Of a stretch of DNA of 64,000 nt, positions 26,399-34,948 are shown piece by piece. A program made the translations under genes and the position numbers. The number at the start of each line of letters is the position of its first letter. The first letter of the stretch is position 1. Source of the DNA: Lachnospiraceae bacterium (GTDB lineage: Bacteria > Bacillota > Clostridia > Lachnospirales > Lachnospiraceae); NCBI GenBank assembly GCA_022796795.1, contig JAAWJI010000010.1:1-64000 (forward strand). The letters run 5' to 3'. The notes under the pieces are model-generated. The model worked only from the letters and a program-made list of their open reading frames with translations. It made no database searches and was not told the origin of the DNA.

Positions 26399-27244
26399 AT
26401 GATAGAAGAAAAGATTTATAAGGTTAAGCTGACAAAAACGGAACAAAAAGTGTTGGATTTTATTATGGTACATAAGGAAGAGGCTTGCTACTATACATCC
26501 GTGGAATTGGCCGAAGCAGTACAGGTAAGCGGAGCCACAGTAATCCGGGTGGTGAATAAGCTGGGATTTTCCAGGTTTAGTCAGTTTAAGAAGGAATTGC
26601 AGACAGAGGTTATGAGTCAGAGAGAAAATTTGAGCCAGACTCAGACTTCCCCAGCCAGGCTACAGGATGTGAAAAAAATGGGAGAACGGGAAATTTTGAA
26701 TGCCTGCATGGCAGCTCAGCAACAGAATCTTAAGGATGCGTTTTTGAAAAACGGCTATGATAAATATATTTGGATCGCAGATATGATCTTGCAGGCAGAC
26801 AGGGTATTTCTGGTGGGCTACCGGATGGCAGTGGGCGCAGTGGACTTTTTCGGAAGACTTCTAAAGCTGTCCAGAGGACATGTGGTGTGTATAACAGAGA
26901 TTGGCATGATGACAGAGGAATTATATGATTTGAAGGAATCTGACTGCGTGGTAATGATCTGCCATCCACGGTATTCGGAAAATGTGCTTTTAACCCTGGA
27001 ATTGGTAAGAGAGAGTGACTGCCATTTGGTAGTTATGACAGATAAGATCACCGAACCTGTCACCAATGGAGCGGATTATGTTTTGGTGGCGGAACGGCGG
27101 GGAAGCAGCTATTTCAATTCTTACCTGGGTATGATTGCGAATGTGGAAATGCTTATGAGCATCATTAGCAGTAAAAGTTTTACGGAAACAGAAAGTCGTC
27201 TGGAAATGCGGGAGAAGTATTTGGATCGCAACAGGCAGTATTAA
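26399..27244 (+). CDS. RpiR/MurR-family transcriptional regulator
   Basis: DNA-binding regulator (281 aa) with an N-terminal RpiR helix-turn-helix (about 10-75, including SGATVIRVVNKLGFSRFSQF) and a C-terminal SIS sugar-phosphate-binding domain (about 120-260, with RVFLVGYRMA and VMICHPRYSENVL). Such proteins respond to phosphorylated sugars. The start ATG 26399 follows AGGGAGAG; the in-frame ATG 26348 has no ribosome binding site. It lies between the isomerase gene and the SDR/TRAP operon. It has its own promoter and no copy of the ATTGT-N3-ACAAT operator, so it may be a second, independent input. Confidence 0.88.
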   Translation: MIEEKIYKVKLTKTEQKVLDFIMVHKEEACYYTSVELAEAVQVSGATVIRVVNKLGFSRFSQFKKELQTEVMSQRENLSQTQTSPARLQDVKKMGEREILNACMAAQQQNLKDAFLKNGYDKYIWIADMILQADRVFLVGYRMAVGAVDFFGRLLKLSRGHVVCITEIGMMTEELYDLKESDCVVMICHPRYSENVLLTLELVRESDCHLVVMTDKITEPVTNGADYVLVAERRGSSYFNSYLGMIANVEMLMSIISSKSFTETESRLEMREKYLDRNRQY

Positions 27245-27350
27245 AAATGTGAAAAATGCACAAAAATTAACAAACAAGGGGTAAGTTTGCGCAAAAATCA
27301 AAAGGGTTTTAGATAATATGCACAAATATGAGGAAAATATATAAAAATAG

Positions 27351-27380
27351 TTGAAAAAACAGGCTGTATTGCTTTATAAT
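27351..27380 (+). promoter_or_regulatory. Promoter of the SDR/UroD-like/TRAP operon
   Basis: TTGAAA at 27351-27356, 18-base spacer, TATAAT at 27375-27380. Confidence 0.65.
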
Positions 27381-27387
27381 ATCAATT

Positions 27388-27420
27388 ATATTGTATGACA
27401 ATAATATTTACATACAATAT
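27388..27420 (+). promoter_or_regulatory. Operator region: TATTGT-ATG-ACAATA plus outlying half-site
   Basis: TATTGTATGACAATA (27389-27403) is a 15-bp palindrome over the expected start of transcription. The word ATATTGTATG at 27388-27397 is also repeated in inverted form (CATACAATAT) at 27411-27420, giving a 33-bp outer palindrome. This suggests two dimers binding side by side. Confidence 0.72.
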
Positions 27421-27469
27421 AAAGCCTAAATATAGGTAGTGAGAGAAAACGAATGGAGGTAAAAAGAAA

Positions 27470-28267
27470 TTGGACATTCATGAAAAGCTACAGGAATTGT
27501 TTTCCCTGGAGGGGAAGGTGATTCTGGTCACAGGAGCCGCAGGCGGTATATTCAGCGAAGTTTCCAAGGGTATGGCTCAGGTGGGCGGCACCATGGCTCT
27601 CTGCGACTTTAACAAAGATGGATTAGGGAGAGTAGAGGATGAGATCAACGGGTTCGGCGGAACAGCCAAGAGTTTTGAAATTGATATGACGGATCTTTCC
27701 TCTATAGCAGCCTGCGTGGAGGCGGTCGTAAAGGAGTTTGGAAGGATTGATGTTCTGGTAAATGGCGCAGGCATCAACAAGCGGGTGAAGTTGCTCTATG
27801 GGGATGAAGAGACTTTTGACCGCATTGTGGCAGTAAACCTAAAGGGGGTTCACTTCTTGAGCCAGGCTGTAGCCAAGAGAATGAAGGAAAAGGGTGGTGG
27901 AAGCGTGATCAACATCACTTCCTACAATTCCGTTATGATGCTGGGCGGCTGTGGTGTGTATGGAGCCACCAAGAGCGGCGTAGCGGCTCTCACAAGGGCT
28001 CAGGCCATTGAGTGGGCGGAATTTAACATTCGTTCCAACGCCATCTGCCCGGGACATATCAGTACGCCTTTGACCGAGCCTCTCTGGACGGATCCGGTTC
28101 GTTCTAAGTTCCTGCTAGATCGGATTGCAATGAATCGTCCTGGAAAGCCGCAGGATTTGCTTGGCATTGCCATTTTGCTGGCTTCAGACGCTTCGGAGTA
28201 TATGAGCGGCATGATGTATCACGTAGACGGCGGCTGCCTGGCAGGTGGACAGCCATGGGATATTTAA
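27470..28267 (+). CDS. Short-chain dehydrogenase/reductase
   Basis: NAD(P)-dependent oxidoreductase (265 aa), closest in look to gluconate 5-dehydrogenase and related sugar or sugar-acid dehydrogenases. The start is a TTG at 27470 with GGAGGT nine bases upstream. The catalytic tetrad is visible: NGAGINK, Ser in NITSYNS, and YGATKSG (Tyr/Lys). The cofactor motif reads TGAAGGIF: the last Gly of the classical TGxxxGxG is Phe, an unusual change. It is the first gene of an operon with a UroD-like protein and DctPQM, so it probably oxidises or reduces the imported substrate. Confidence 0.9.
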   Translation: MDIHEKLQELFSLEGKVILVTGAAGGIFSEVSKGMAQVGGTMALCDFNKDGLGRVEDEINGFGGTAKSFEIDMTDLSSIAACVEAVVKEFGRIDVLVNGAGINKRVKLLYGDEETFDRIVAVNLKGVHFLSQAVAKRMKEKGGGSVINITSYNSVMMLGGCGVYGATKSGVAALTRAQAIEWAEFNIRSNAICPGHISTPLTEPLWTDPVRSKFLLDRIAMNRPGKPQDLLGIAILLASDASEYMSGMMYHVDGGCLAGGQPWDI

Positions 28268-28303
28268 TTTCTTTAGAAATTATGGAAAAGCAGGAGAAAA
28301 AAT

Positions 28304-29506
28304 ATGGCAGAGGATAAGATTAAATATTTGATGGAAGAAATCCGCAATTTGGAACAGAGCGAGGAAAATCAGAGGCGAAGGGCGAAATGGGCCTGCCTTC
28401 AAAAAACCGCCAGAGATCAGTGGAGAGGCACTCCTAAAATGGATGGAACTGCTTCTAAGGGCCTGGCGCCGGTTCAGATGGATTGTAATACCAATTTTTG
28501 GGGAGGGTATCTGGGATATAAGGTCTGTGACTATTACCGTAATCCAGAGGTCTTTCTGGAAAACTATCTGAAAATGAAAATTGAGCGGTTCAAACTTTTC
28601 GATGATGATATTTTTGTGGACAAGATGATACCAATCTGGATGGGCTCTGCTTTTGAAGCCAGTCTTATGGGGATGAAAGTTGTTTATGGGGACCATGAGG
28701 ATCCGTGGATTGATTTTAAATACTTTCTGGAGAATGAAGCCTCTTTGGAGAAGATTCCAGAGTTGGATTTTTACCATACGGGCCAGATGGAAGATGCCGT
28801 AAAGATATACGAATATTGTCGGGATCAGATGGATGATGATTTTGATGTAATCTTTCCGGAATGGGAGAGAGGGCCTTTCGGTATGGCTACCTATACCAGA
28901 GGATACGAGGATGTACTTATGGATATGATCGACGATGAGGACGGTTTTGCCCATAAATATATGGAGTTCTTTACAAACCGCCAGATTCAGTATTTTGAGG
29001 CGAGAGAAAAATATTTGGGCATAAAGCAGGGCAGAATCAACTTGTATAATGACGAGGTAAATACGCCTACAGTTTCTCCGGGCCTGTATGAAGAATTTAT
29101 TCTGCCCTGTGAAATCCGGCTGTCAAAGCGGTTTGGGGGACTGAATTACTGGCACAGCTGCGGCAAACTGGATCAGATTTATCCAAGCATTGCCAAGGTA
29201 CCAGGGATTGAAATGATTCACAAGGGACCCTGGACTTCCGCCCGGGCAGCAGGAGAAAACTTCGGCAAAATCTGTGCCATCGAAGTATGCTTAAATCCCC
29301 AGACAGACATTATCCGAGCGGATGAAACGGGTATGTACCATGTGGTTTATAATATCTGCAGGGAGTTAAATGAAACGGGTTCCATGGGCTACACCATCCG
29401 GGCTAACAACATTGGCCTTCTGGATACAGCAGAGAAATCCATAGAGAAGGGCAGAAACTTTATCGCCTGCGCCAGAAGAGCCATTGCCGATGCAGCGGAG
29501 AGGTAG
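28304..29506 (+). CDS. Uroporphyrinogen decarboxylase-like (MtaA-type fold) protein
   Basis: 400-aa protein of the URO-D/MtaA superfamily. Members include haem decarboxylases and the corrinoid:CoM methyltransferases. The HSCGKLDQIYPSI motif (about 284-296) matches the HxCG zinc segment of methyltransferase-like members rather than true HemE. No corrinoid protein or activase gene is near, and no haem genes. It is co-directional with the SDR (gap 36 bases) and TRAP genes. Similar UroD-like proteins occur in catabolic clusters of gut Firmicutes, with unproven function. I would not call it HemE. Confidence 0.82.
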   Translation: MAEDKIKYLMEEIRNLEQSEENQRRRAKWACLQKTARDQWRGTPKMDGTASKGLAPVQMDCNTNFWGGYLGYKVCDYYRNPEVFLENYLKMKIERFKLFDDDIFVDKMIPIWMGSAFEASLMGMKVVYGDHEDPWIDFKYFLENEASLEKIPELDFYHTGQMEDAVKIYEYCRDQMDDDFDVIFPEWERGPFGMATYTRGYEDVLMDMIDDEDGFAHKYMEFFTNRQIQYFEAREKYLGIKQGRINLYNDEVNTPTVSPGLYEEFILPCEIRLSKRFGGLNYWHSCGKLDQIYPSIAKVPGIEMIHKGPWTSARAAGENFGKICAIEVCLNPQTDIIRADETGMYHVVYNICRELNETGSMGYTIRANNIGLLDTAEKSIEKGRNFIACARRAIADAAER

Positions 29507-29569
29507 ACACCCAATATTTATAGGAACAAAAAATAAAAAGCAAAAAACCAGTAGAAAAGGAGAAGGAAC

Positions 29570-30634
29570 ATGAAAAAAAGGATTTTAAGTATTTTATTGG
29601 CAGCGGCGATGATGGCGGCAGTGACTGGATGCGACGGCAAGGAAACATCCGAAAGTACGCCGGATTTGGAGGAGGAAAGCGATCGTGCAGAGGAAAGCTC
29701 TGACAATACCTACGACGGGGAAGAGATCACCCTGGTAATGGCTCACCATTTAAATGACGGACATGTGGCTGTGCAGATGACAAAAGAATTTGCAGAACTG
29801 GTTTCTGAGAAGAGCGGAGGCAAAATTACCATCGAGGTTCATGGAAATTCAGAAATCGGAAATCAAATGGAGACAGCGGAAGCAGTCCGTATGGGAACTA
29901 TCGATCTGTGCATCAATGACTTTCCAACCATGGCAACCGTATATCCGAAAGCAGATATCGTAGCGCTCCCCTATATGTTTAATGACTGGGATCATGTGGC
30001 AGCTTTCTATGACAGTGAAGGCTGTGTGGAGATGATCGACGATATGGCCAATACCGTTGGTGTACGCGTCATTGGACCCGCCTATGACGCATTCCGGGCT
30101 ATCTATTCCCAGAAGAAGATTGAAACTTTGGAGGATGTAAAAGGCCTGAAGATCCGCGTTCCGGATATTCCCCTGTATGTATCCACCTTTGAGGCTATGG
30201 GGTGTCAGACTACCATCGTGGCATACAGTGAAATTTATACGGCCCTGCAGACGGGTGTTGTAAATGCTCTGGAAAACTCCCATAATACAGTTTACACATC
30301 TGCTCTTTATGAGCAGACCAAATATATTGCCCAGACCAACCACATTTTCTGCGACTGCTCTATTATGGCTAACGAAGCTAAGCTGAACAGTATTGATCCA
30401 GAGGCAAAAGCCATTGTATTGGAAGCGGCGAAAGAAGCAGCCTATCGTCACAGACAGCGCGTCATCGATTCCACAGAGGAATACAAGCAGCTTCTGCTGG
30501 GTGAAGGCATGGAATACACGGAAGTGGAAGTAGAGCCATTCCGGGAAGCCTGCGTGGGTGTTTGGGAAGAATATGAAAACAGCATAGAAGGCGGAGCTGA
30601 ACTGATTGATTATGTGCAGAGTTTGGCTAAATAG
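29570..30634 (+). CDS. dctP: TRAP transporter substrate-binding lipoprotein (DctP family)
   Basis: Extracytoplasmic solute receptor of a TRAP transporter, 354 aa. It has a lipoprotein signal MKKRILSILLAAAMMAAVTGC with Cys 21, then an acidic linker. The DctP domain shows GLKIRVPDIPLYVSTFEAMG (about 184-203), the segment that carries the conserved carboxylate-binding Arg. DctP receptors usually bind organic or sugar acids. dctQ and dctM follow immediately, so the transporter is complete. Confidence 0.93.
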   Translation: MKKRILSILLAAAMMAAVTGCDGKETSESTPDLEEESDRAEESSDNTYDGEEITLVMAHHLNDGHVAVQMTKEFAELVSEKSGGKITIEVHGNSEIGNQMETAEAVRMGTIDLCINDFPTMATVYPKADIVALPYMFNDWDHVAAFYDSEGCVEMIDDMANTVGVRVIGPAYDAFRAIYSQKKIETLEDVKGLKIRVPDIPLYVSTFEAMGCQTTIVAYSEIYTALQTGVVNALENSHNTVYTSALYEQTKYIAQTNHIFCDCSIMANEAKLNSIDPEAKAIVLEAAKEAAYRHRQRVIDSTEEYKQLLLGEGMEYTEVEVEPFREACVGVWEEYENSIEGGAELIDYVQSLAK

Positions 30635-30650
30635 CGAGGAGGAAATGCAC

Positions 30651-31157
30651 ATGAAAATATACCAAAAGATCGACCAGGCATTGGATATCTTTTTCCAGGG
30701 GTGCTATTATCTGGCAGGCTTTCTTCTGTTTGTGCTCCTGTTCCTTTGTTTTGCCACGGTACTTTCCAGAATGCTTGGAACTCCCCTGACATGGACGGAT
30801 GAAGCTCAGCGGTTTATTATGATTTGGATGACCTTTATTGCCTGCCCAGTCCTGATCGTGAGAAAGGAACATCTGGTGGTGGACCTGATTCAGAGCTTCG
30901 TAAAAAAGGATAAGGTAAAGCGCGTTTTTTATCTGAGCGGAGATATATTCGTTCTGCTCTTTTTGCTCTACTTCCTGGGTCCCTGTCTGAAGATGGTAAG
31001 CATGAATATGATCGCGAAATCCTCCGCTATGAGGATCAGCATGGGATTGGTATATGTCTGTATGCCTTTAGGAGTCGGTCTTAGCATCATTGCCCAGGCT
31101 AAGATCACGGTGGAAAACGCGGTTCGATTTATACAGGAAAGAAAGGAGGGAAAGTAA
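30651..31157 (+). CDS. dctQ: TRAP transporter small permease (DctQ)
   Basis: Four-helix small membrane subunit of the TRAP transporter, 168 aa, with hydrophobic stretches at about 14-38, 50-68, 88-108 and 128-150. TWTDEAQRFIMIWMTF is a typical DctQ motif. GAGGAGG at 30636-30642 fits the ATG at 30651 better than the ATG at 30645. It overlaps no neighbour but starts 16 bases after dctP, and dctM begins 3 bases after it. Confidence 0.92.
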   Translation: MKIYQKIDQALDIFFQGCYYLAGFLLFVLLFLCFATVLSRMLGTPLTWTDEAQRFIMIWMTFIACPVLIVRKEHLVVDLIQSFVKKDKVKRVFYLSGDIFVLLFLLYFLGPCLKMVSMNMIAKSSAMRISMGLVYVCMPLGVGLSIIAQAKITVENAVRFIQERKEGK

Positions 31158-31160
31158 AAT

Positions 31161-32441
31161 ATGTGGGCTGCGATTTTATTTCTTCTGTTCATTGCGCTGC
31201 TTATGTTTGCCATGCCTCTGGCCTTTGCGATGGGAGCAGCCGGAACCGTAACCGTGCTGCTTCAGGGGAACGTGGATATTATGGGTGTGGTGCCCAGGGT
31301 GTTTGCAGGCATGAATTCCGTGTCTATGATGGCCATTCCCTTTTTTATTCTGTCCGGTTCCATTATGGAGGCGGGAAATATTTCTAAAGAATTAGTAAAT
31401 TTTTCCAAGGCAATCGTGGGACACTTAACCGGTGGATTGGCCCATGTGTGTGTGGTCTCCTGTATGTTGTTTGCGGCTGTGTCCGGATCTTCCGTGGCTA
31501 CGGCTCTAGCCTTCGGGTCACTCTTAGTTCCTGCCATGAATAAGGATGGCTATGACAAGGCGTTTACAGCTACTCTGCAGGCCTGCGGCGGTACGATCGG
31601 GCCAATCATTCCGCCCAGCATTTTGATGGTTATGTACTGTTCCATTGCAGGTATTTCCGTAGGCTCCATGTTTATGGCAGGCGTGGTTCCCGGAATCCTT
31701 ATGGGTATAGCTCTGATGGTGGTATCGTATTTTTATGCCAAAAAGAATAACATTCCCAAAAGTTCCAGGATGCCTGCAAAGGATAAGCTTAGGATCATCG
31801 GAAAGGCCATCTGGGCTCTCATCATGCCGGTCATTATCATCGGAGGCACTATGGCAGGTTTTTGCAGCCCTACAGAGGCTGGTATGCTGGCCTGTGTATA
31901 CGGGCTGATAGTAGGAAAATTTGTGTATAAAGGGTATCAGTTAAAGGATCTGCCTCAAATTTTCGCCAAAGGGGCCATGAGCGGAGCCACCATTTTGATG
32001 CTGAACGGCATGGCTAACATCATGGGGTATCAGCTGGCCCGGGTGAATTTTCCCAAGACAGTGAGTTCAGTTTTGAGCAGTATTACGGATCATTCCTTGG
32101 CGGTAATCTTCATCGTAATTATTTTCCTGCTGATTCTTGGCATGTTCATGGAAACCTGTGCAGCCACGGTGATTTTTGCGCCAGTCCTCTATCCCATGGC
32201 AATGCAGTTTGGAATCGATCCGGTCCATTTTGGACTTATCATTGTAATGACACTGGTATTGGGACAGGTAACGCCTCCGGTGGGTGTGCTGTTATCAACT
32301 ACCACATCGCTGATCGGAGTACCTATGAATACGACTTATAAATATCTGAAACCCTGCTTTTTGGCTCTGCTTACAGTGCTGATCCTGACAGCAGTATTTC
32401 CAGCGCTTTCAATGACCTTGCCAAATCTGCTTTTTGGGTAA
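31161..32441 (+). CDS. dctM: TRAP transporter large permease (DctM)
   Basis: Large ion-coupled membrane subunit (426 aa, about 12 hydrophobic segments). The family motifs AIPFFILSGSIMEAG, SGSSVATALAFGSLL and GTIGPIIPPSILMVMY, and the late ETCAATVIFAPVLYP and GQVTPPVGVLL, are intact. These regions form the helical-hairpin substrate and Na+ sites. It ends the operon with dctP and dctQ. Confidence 0.95.
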   Translation: MWAAILFLLFIALLMFAMPLAFAMGAAGTVTVLLQGNVDIMGVVPRVFAGMNSVSMMAIPFFILSGSIMEAGNISKELVNFSKAIVGHLTGGLAHVCVVSCMLFAAVSGSSVATALAFGSLLVPAMNKDGYDKAFTATLQACGGTIGPIIPPSILMVMYCSIAGISVGSMFMAGVVPGILMGIALMVVSYFYAKKNNIPKSSRMPAKDKLRIIGKAIWALIMPVIIIGGTMAGFCSPTEAGMLACVYGLIVGKFVYKGYQLKDLPQIFAKGAMSGATILMLNGMANIMGYQLARVNFPKTVSSVLSSITDHSLAVIFIVIIFLLILGMFMETCAATVIFAPVLYPMAMQFGIDPVHFGLIIVMTLVLGQVTPPVGVLLSTTTSLIGVPMNTTYKYLKPCFLALLTVLILTAVFPALSMTLPNLLFG

Positions 32442-32498
32442 AGGAATATGAAAGGCATCTATTTGAAACCCAGAAAGCGAACCTAAAGAAAAAAGAAT

Positions 32499-32527
32499 TT
32501 GTATTCCCTGTCAGCTTGTGTTACAAT
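32499..32527 (+). promoter_or_regulatory. gntR promoter with overlapping operator CTTGT-GTT-ACAAT
   Basis: TTGTAT at 32499-32504, 17-base spacer, TACAAT at 32522-32527. The operator-like 13-mer (32515-32527) overlaps the -10 and differs from the perfect palindrome by one base. This suggests autorepression. Confidence 0.65.
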
Positions 32528-32561
32528 ATACCCAATGATAACATGGGGAGACAAAGTGTGT

Positions 32562-33284
32562 ATGGAAATTAAGCCAATTAATAGAGTGAGCATCAGCGAT
32601 CAGGTTTGCGATCAGATAAAGCAGTTGATTTTAAGTGGAACATGGAAGTTAGGACAAAAGATTCCTTCGGAAACAGACCTGGCCGAATCCTTTGGAGTCA
32701 GCCGGGTCTCTATTCGTGAGGCCATTTTGAAATTGACGGCCATCGGTCTTTTGGAGTCTCGATTTTCTGGGGGGACTTATGTGAGGGAAGTAGGTGCGGA
32801 CATTTATCTGAACATGATTGTGCCCGTGGCCTATTTGGGCACCAATTCCATTATGGAAGTGCTGGAGTTTCGTCAAGTGGTGGAGGCCAAGCAGGCTGGT
32901 CTGGCAGCCAAAAAGGCCACATTGGAGGATGTGAAGCGGTTGGAAGAGATGGTGGAGGAGATGGAAAGGCAGGTAGGAAATGTGGAAGCTTTTTCTAAAG
33001 CGGATTTGCGATTTCACATGGAGCTTTCCCAAATTACCCAGAACTCTCTTCTGGTTGCGTGTATGAAGCTGATTTCCGATGTGCTGGGAGAAAATATGCT
33101 CAAACTGGTGGAACGTCGAGGATTTGAAAGCGGTATTCGATGCCACAGAGAGATCATAGAGGCTGTTAAGGAAAATGATGAGCGAAGGGCTACGCTTTTG
33201 ATGGACGAGCATATTGAGGATGTTTGCCAGACATTTGTCAGACTGTTTACCAGTGTGGGAGAAAAGGATAAAGGGATGGAATAA
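32562..33284 (+). CDS. GntR-family (FadR/FCD subfamily) transcriptional regulator
   Basis: 240-aa repressor with an N-terminal winged helix (about 5-72; SETDLAESFGVSRVSIREAI is the recognition region) and a helical FCD ligand domain (about 90-225). Metal-binding-like residues appear as DLRFHMEL (Asp/His), SQITQN and GIRCHREIIEA. FCD regulators usually sense carboxylates or sugar acids, which agrees with the neighbouring TRAP transporter. ATG 32562 is chosen; a GTG at 32556 is also possible. It is probably the regulator of the ATTGT-N3-ACAAT sites. Confidence 0.9.
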   Translation: MEIKPINRVSISDQVCDQIKQLILSGTWKLGQKIPSETDLAESFGVSRVSIREAILKLTAIGLLESRFSGGTYVREVGADIYLNMIVPVAYLGTNSIMEVLEFRQVVEAKQAGLAAKKATLEDVKRLEEMVEEMERQVGNVEAFSKADLRFHMELSQITQNSLLVACMKLISDVLGENMLKLVERRGFESGIRCHREIIEAVKENDERRATLLMDEHIEDVCQTFVRLFTSVGEKDKGME

Positions 33285-33403
33285 AAGCTCTGGGGCGGGG
33301 GGAATGAAAATGGCATGGTTGACCGGCAACAACGCGGCAGATGGAAATTCATTCTGCATCATTTAGCTGGAAATAAACGAGAAAAAAATAAAAGAGAATA
33401 ATT

Positions 33404-33447
33404 AAAAGGACAGGGCTTCTCATAAGTTTGAGTTGTTCTGTCTTTTT
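33404..33447 (+). terminator. Terminator after the accessory module
   Basis: AAAAGGACAG (33404-33413) pairs with CTGTCTTTT (33438-33446, one G-U), then T; about 120 bases after gntR. Confidence 0.7.
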
Positions 33448-33470
33448 ATGGATAATATAAAGAAACGAAG

Positions 33471-33715
33471 TGGGCGGAGCTTTTGGGGACAGGGACTATC
33501 ATTGACGAAAATGCTGCGGTTGCCAATGCATAGGGGGCCATTGCCAGCCAGATTGTGACCTGGGTACAGGTACGTGTCAAGGTGCCAGGGAGCCTCCGAG
33601 AATCCTCATGTGGAGATCTCCATTAAAAAATAGCCAGCGGGGAAGGCAAAAAAGGAGTTTTCTTTGAGAGTATTGTGGAGGGAACCGCAGTGGGTAGATT
33701 TCAGATAAGCCCCCG
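33471..33715 (+). pseudogene. Decayed fragment resembling a hydantoinase/oxoprolinase C-terminus
   Basis: Coding-like pieces in three frames with stops between. Frame A (33474 on) reads AELLGTGTIIDENAAVANA, a stop, then GAIASQIVTWVQVRV; frame B (33598 on) ENPHVEISIKK; frame C (33645 on) GKKGVFFESIVEGTAVGRF. The VANA-x-GAI segment and the ordered pieces recall the C-terminal part of hydantoinase/oxoprolinase family proteins. No start or ribosome binding site. The family assignment is from memory and tentative; the decayed state is clear. Confidence 0.5.
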
Positions 33716-33773
33716 GAATGACAGACATGAAAGCCGGGATGACAGCCGCCGCCGGACTCCCGGAATTTAGTAG

Positions 33774-33802
33774 TTGAAAAAAATGGCGAATTACGCTATA
33801 TT
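33774..33802 (+). promoter_or_regulatory. leuB promoter
   Basis: TTGAAA at 33774-33779, 17-base spacer, TATATT at 33797-33802. A small hairpin CCTGT/ACAGG followed by five T (33815-33835) lies in the leader, a possible weak attenuator. Confidence 0.65.
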
Positions 33803-33859
33803 AAATACAATAGGCCTGTGGGAAGACAGGTTTTTCTATAAAAACGAGGAGAGATGAAA

Positions 33860-34948
33860 ATGAGATTGAAACTTGCAGTGATTCCGGGAGATGGGATTGG
33901 ACCGGAAATTGTCAGGGAAGCCAGGAAGGTGTTGGATCGGGTGACAGAGATCTATGGACATGAGATTCAGGCGGCAGAGGTACTGATGGGAGGAGCGTCC
34001 ATTGACGCCTTTGGGGAGCCTCTGACACGGGAAGCTCTGTCAGTAATCCGGAAGCAGGATGCCATCCTCATGGGATCTGTAGGGGGCAATGCGGCCACCT
34101 CGCCCTGGTATCAGCTGCCGCCCCAGAAACGGCCGGAGGCGGCTCTTTTGCGTCTGCGCAAGGAGATGAATCTGTTTGCCAATCTCCGCCCGGCGTATCT
34201 GTATAAGGAGCTGCGGGGAGCCTGCCCTTTGCGGGACGAGATTATTGGAGACGGCTTTGACATGATGATTATGCGGGAGCTGACAGGCGGCCTGTACTTT
34301 GGGGAGAGAAAGACAGAGGAGAGGGACGGTGTTGTGACGGCCGTGGATACTCTGGTTTATAATGAGAATGAGATCCGTCGCATCGCAAAGCGGGCTTTTG
34401 ACATTGCGGGAAAGCGCCGGAAGAAAGTGTGCAGCGTGGATAAGGCCAATGTGCTGGACTCCTCCCGTCTTTGGAGAAGGGTGGTGGAAGAGGTGGCGAA
34501 GGATTACCCGCAGATCTCTCTGGAGCATATGCTGGTGGACAACTGTGCCATGCAGCTGGTGAAGGATCCCCGGCAGTTTGACGTGATCCTGACGGAGAAT
34601 ATGTTCGGTGATATTCTCTCTGATGAGGCCAGCATGGTGACGGGCTCTATTGGGATGCTGTCCAGCGCCAGCCTCAACGACACCAAGTTTGGCCTTTATG
34701 AACCCAGCGGCGGTTCTGCCCCGGATATTGCCGGGAAGGATGTAGCCAATCCCATTGCCACCATTCTTTCCGCAGCCATGATGCTGCGCTACAGCTTTGA
34801 CCTGGACAGGGAGGCAGCGGACGTGGAGAGAGCTGTGGAGCAGGTGCTGGAGGAGGGCTACCGGACCAGTGATATCATGGCGGAGGGATGTACCCTGGTG
34901 GGGACAGCGGCCATGGGGGATCTGATCGCGGAGCGGATTCAAGGATAA
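33860..34948 (+). CDS. leuB: 3-isopropylmalate dehydrogenase
   Basis: NAD-dependent oxidative decarboxylation in leucine synthesis. ATG 33860 (MRLKLAVIPGDGIGPE) has proper spacing from GAGGAG at 33846-33851; the ATG at 33854 is too close. The substrate Arg cluster is in LRLRKEMNLFANLRPAY and RELTGGLYFGER. Metal and NAD residues lie in DNCAMQL, TENMFGDILSDEAS and EPSGGSAPDIAGKDVANP. 362 aa is normal. leuACD are not adjacent; ilvD and ilvB follow, so this is a branched-chain block. Confidence 0.96.
   Translation: MRLKLAVIPGDGIGPEIVREARKVLDRVTEIYGHEIQAAEVLMGGASIDAFGEPLTREALSVIRKQDAILMGSVGGNAATSPWYQLPPQKRPEAALLRLRKEMNLFANLRPAYLYKELRGACPLRDEIIGDGFDMMIMRELTGGLYFGERKTEERDGVVTAVDTLVYNENEIRRIAKRAFDIAGKRRKKVCSVDKANVLDSSRLWRRVVEEVAKDYPQISLEHMLVDNCAMQLVKDPRQFDVILTENMFGDILSDEASMVTGSIGMLSSASLNDTKFGLYEPSGGSAPDIAGKDVANPIATILSAAMMLRYSFDLDREAADVERAVEQVLEEGYRTSDIMAEGCTLVGTAAMGDLIAERIQG

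Noticed and set aside
28304-29506. Calling the UroD-like protein HemE
   Set aside because: The sequence has the HxCG motif and operon context of methyltransferase-like members, and no haem genes are near.
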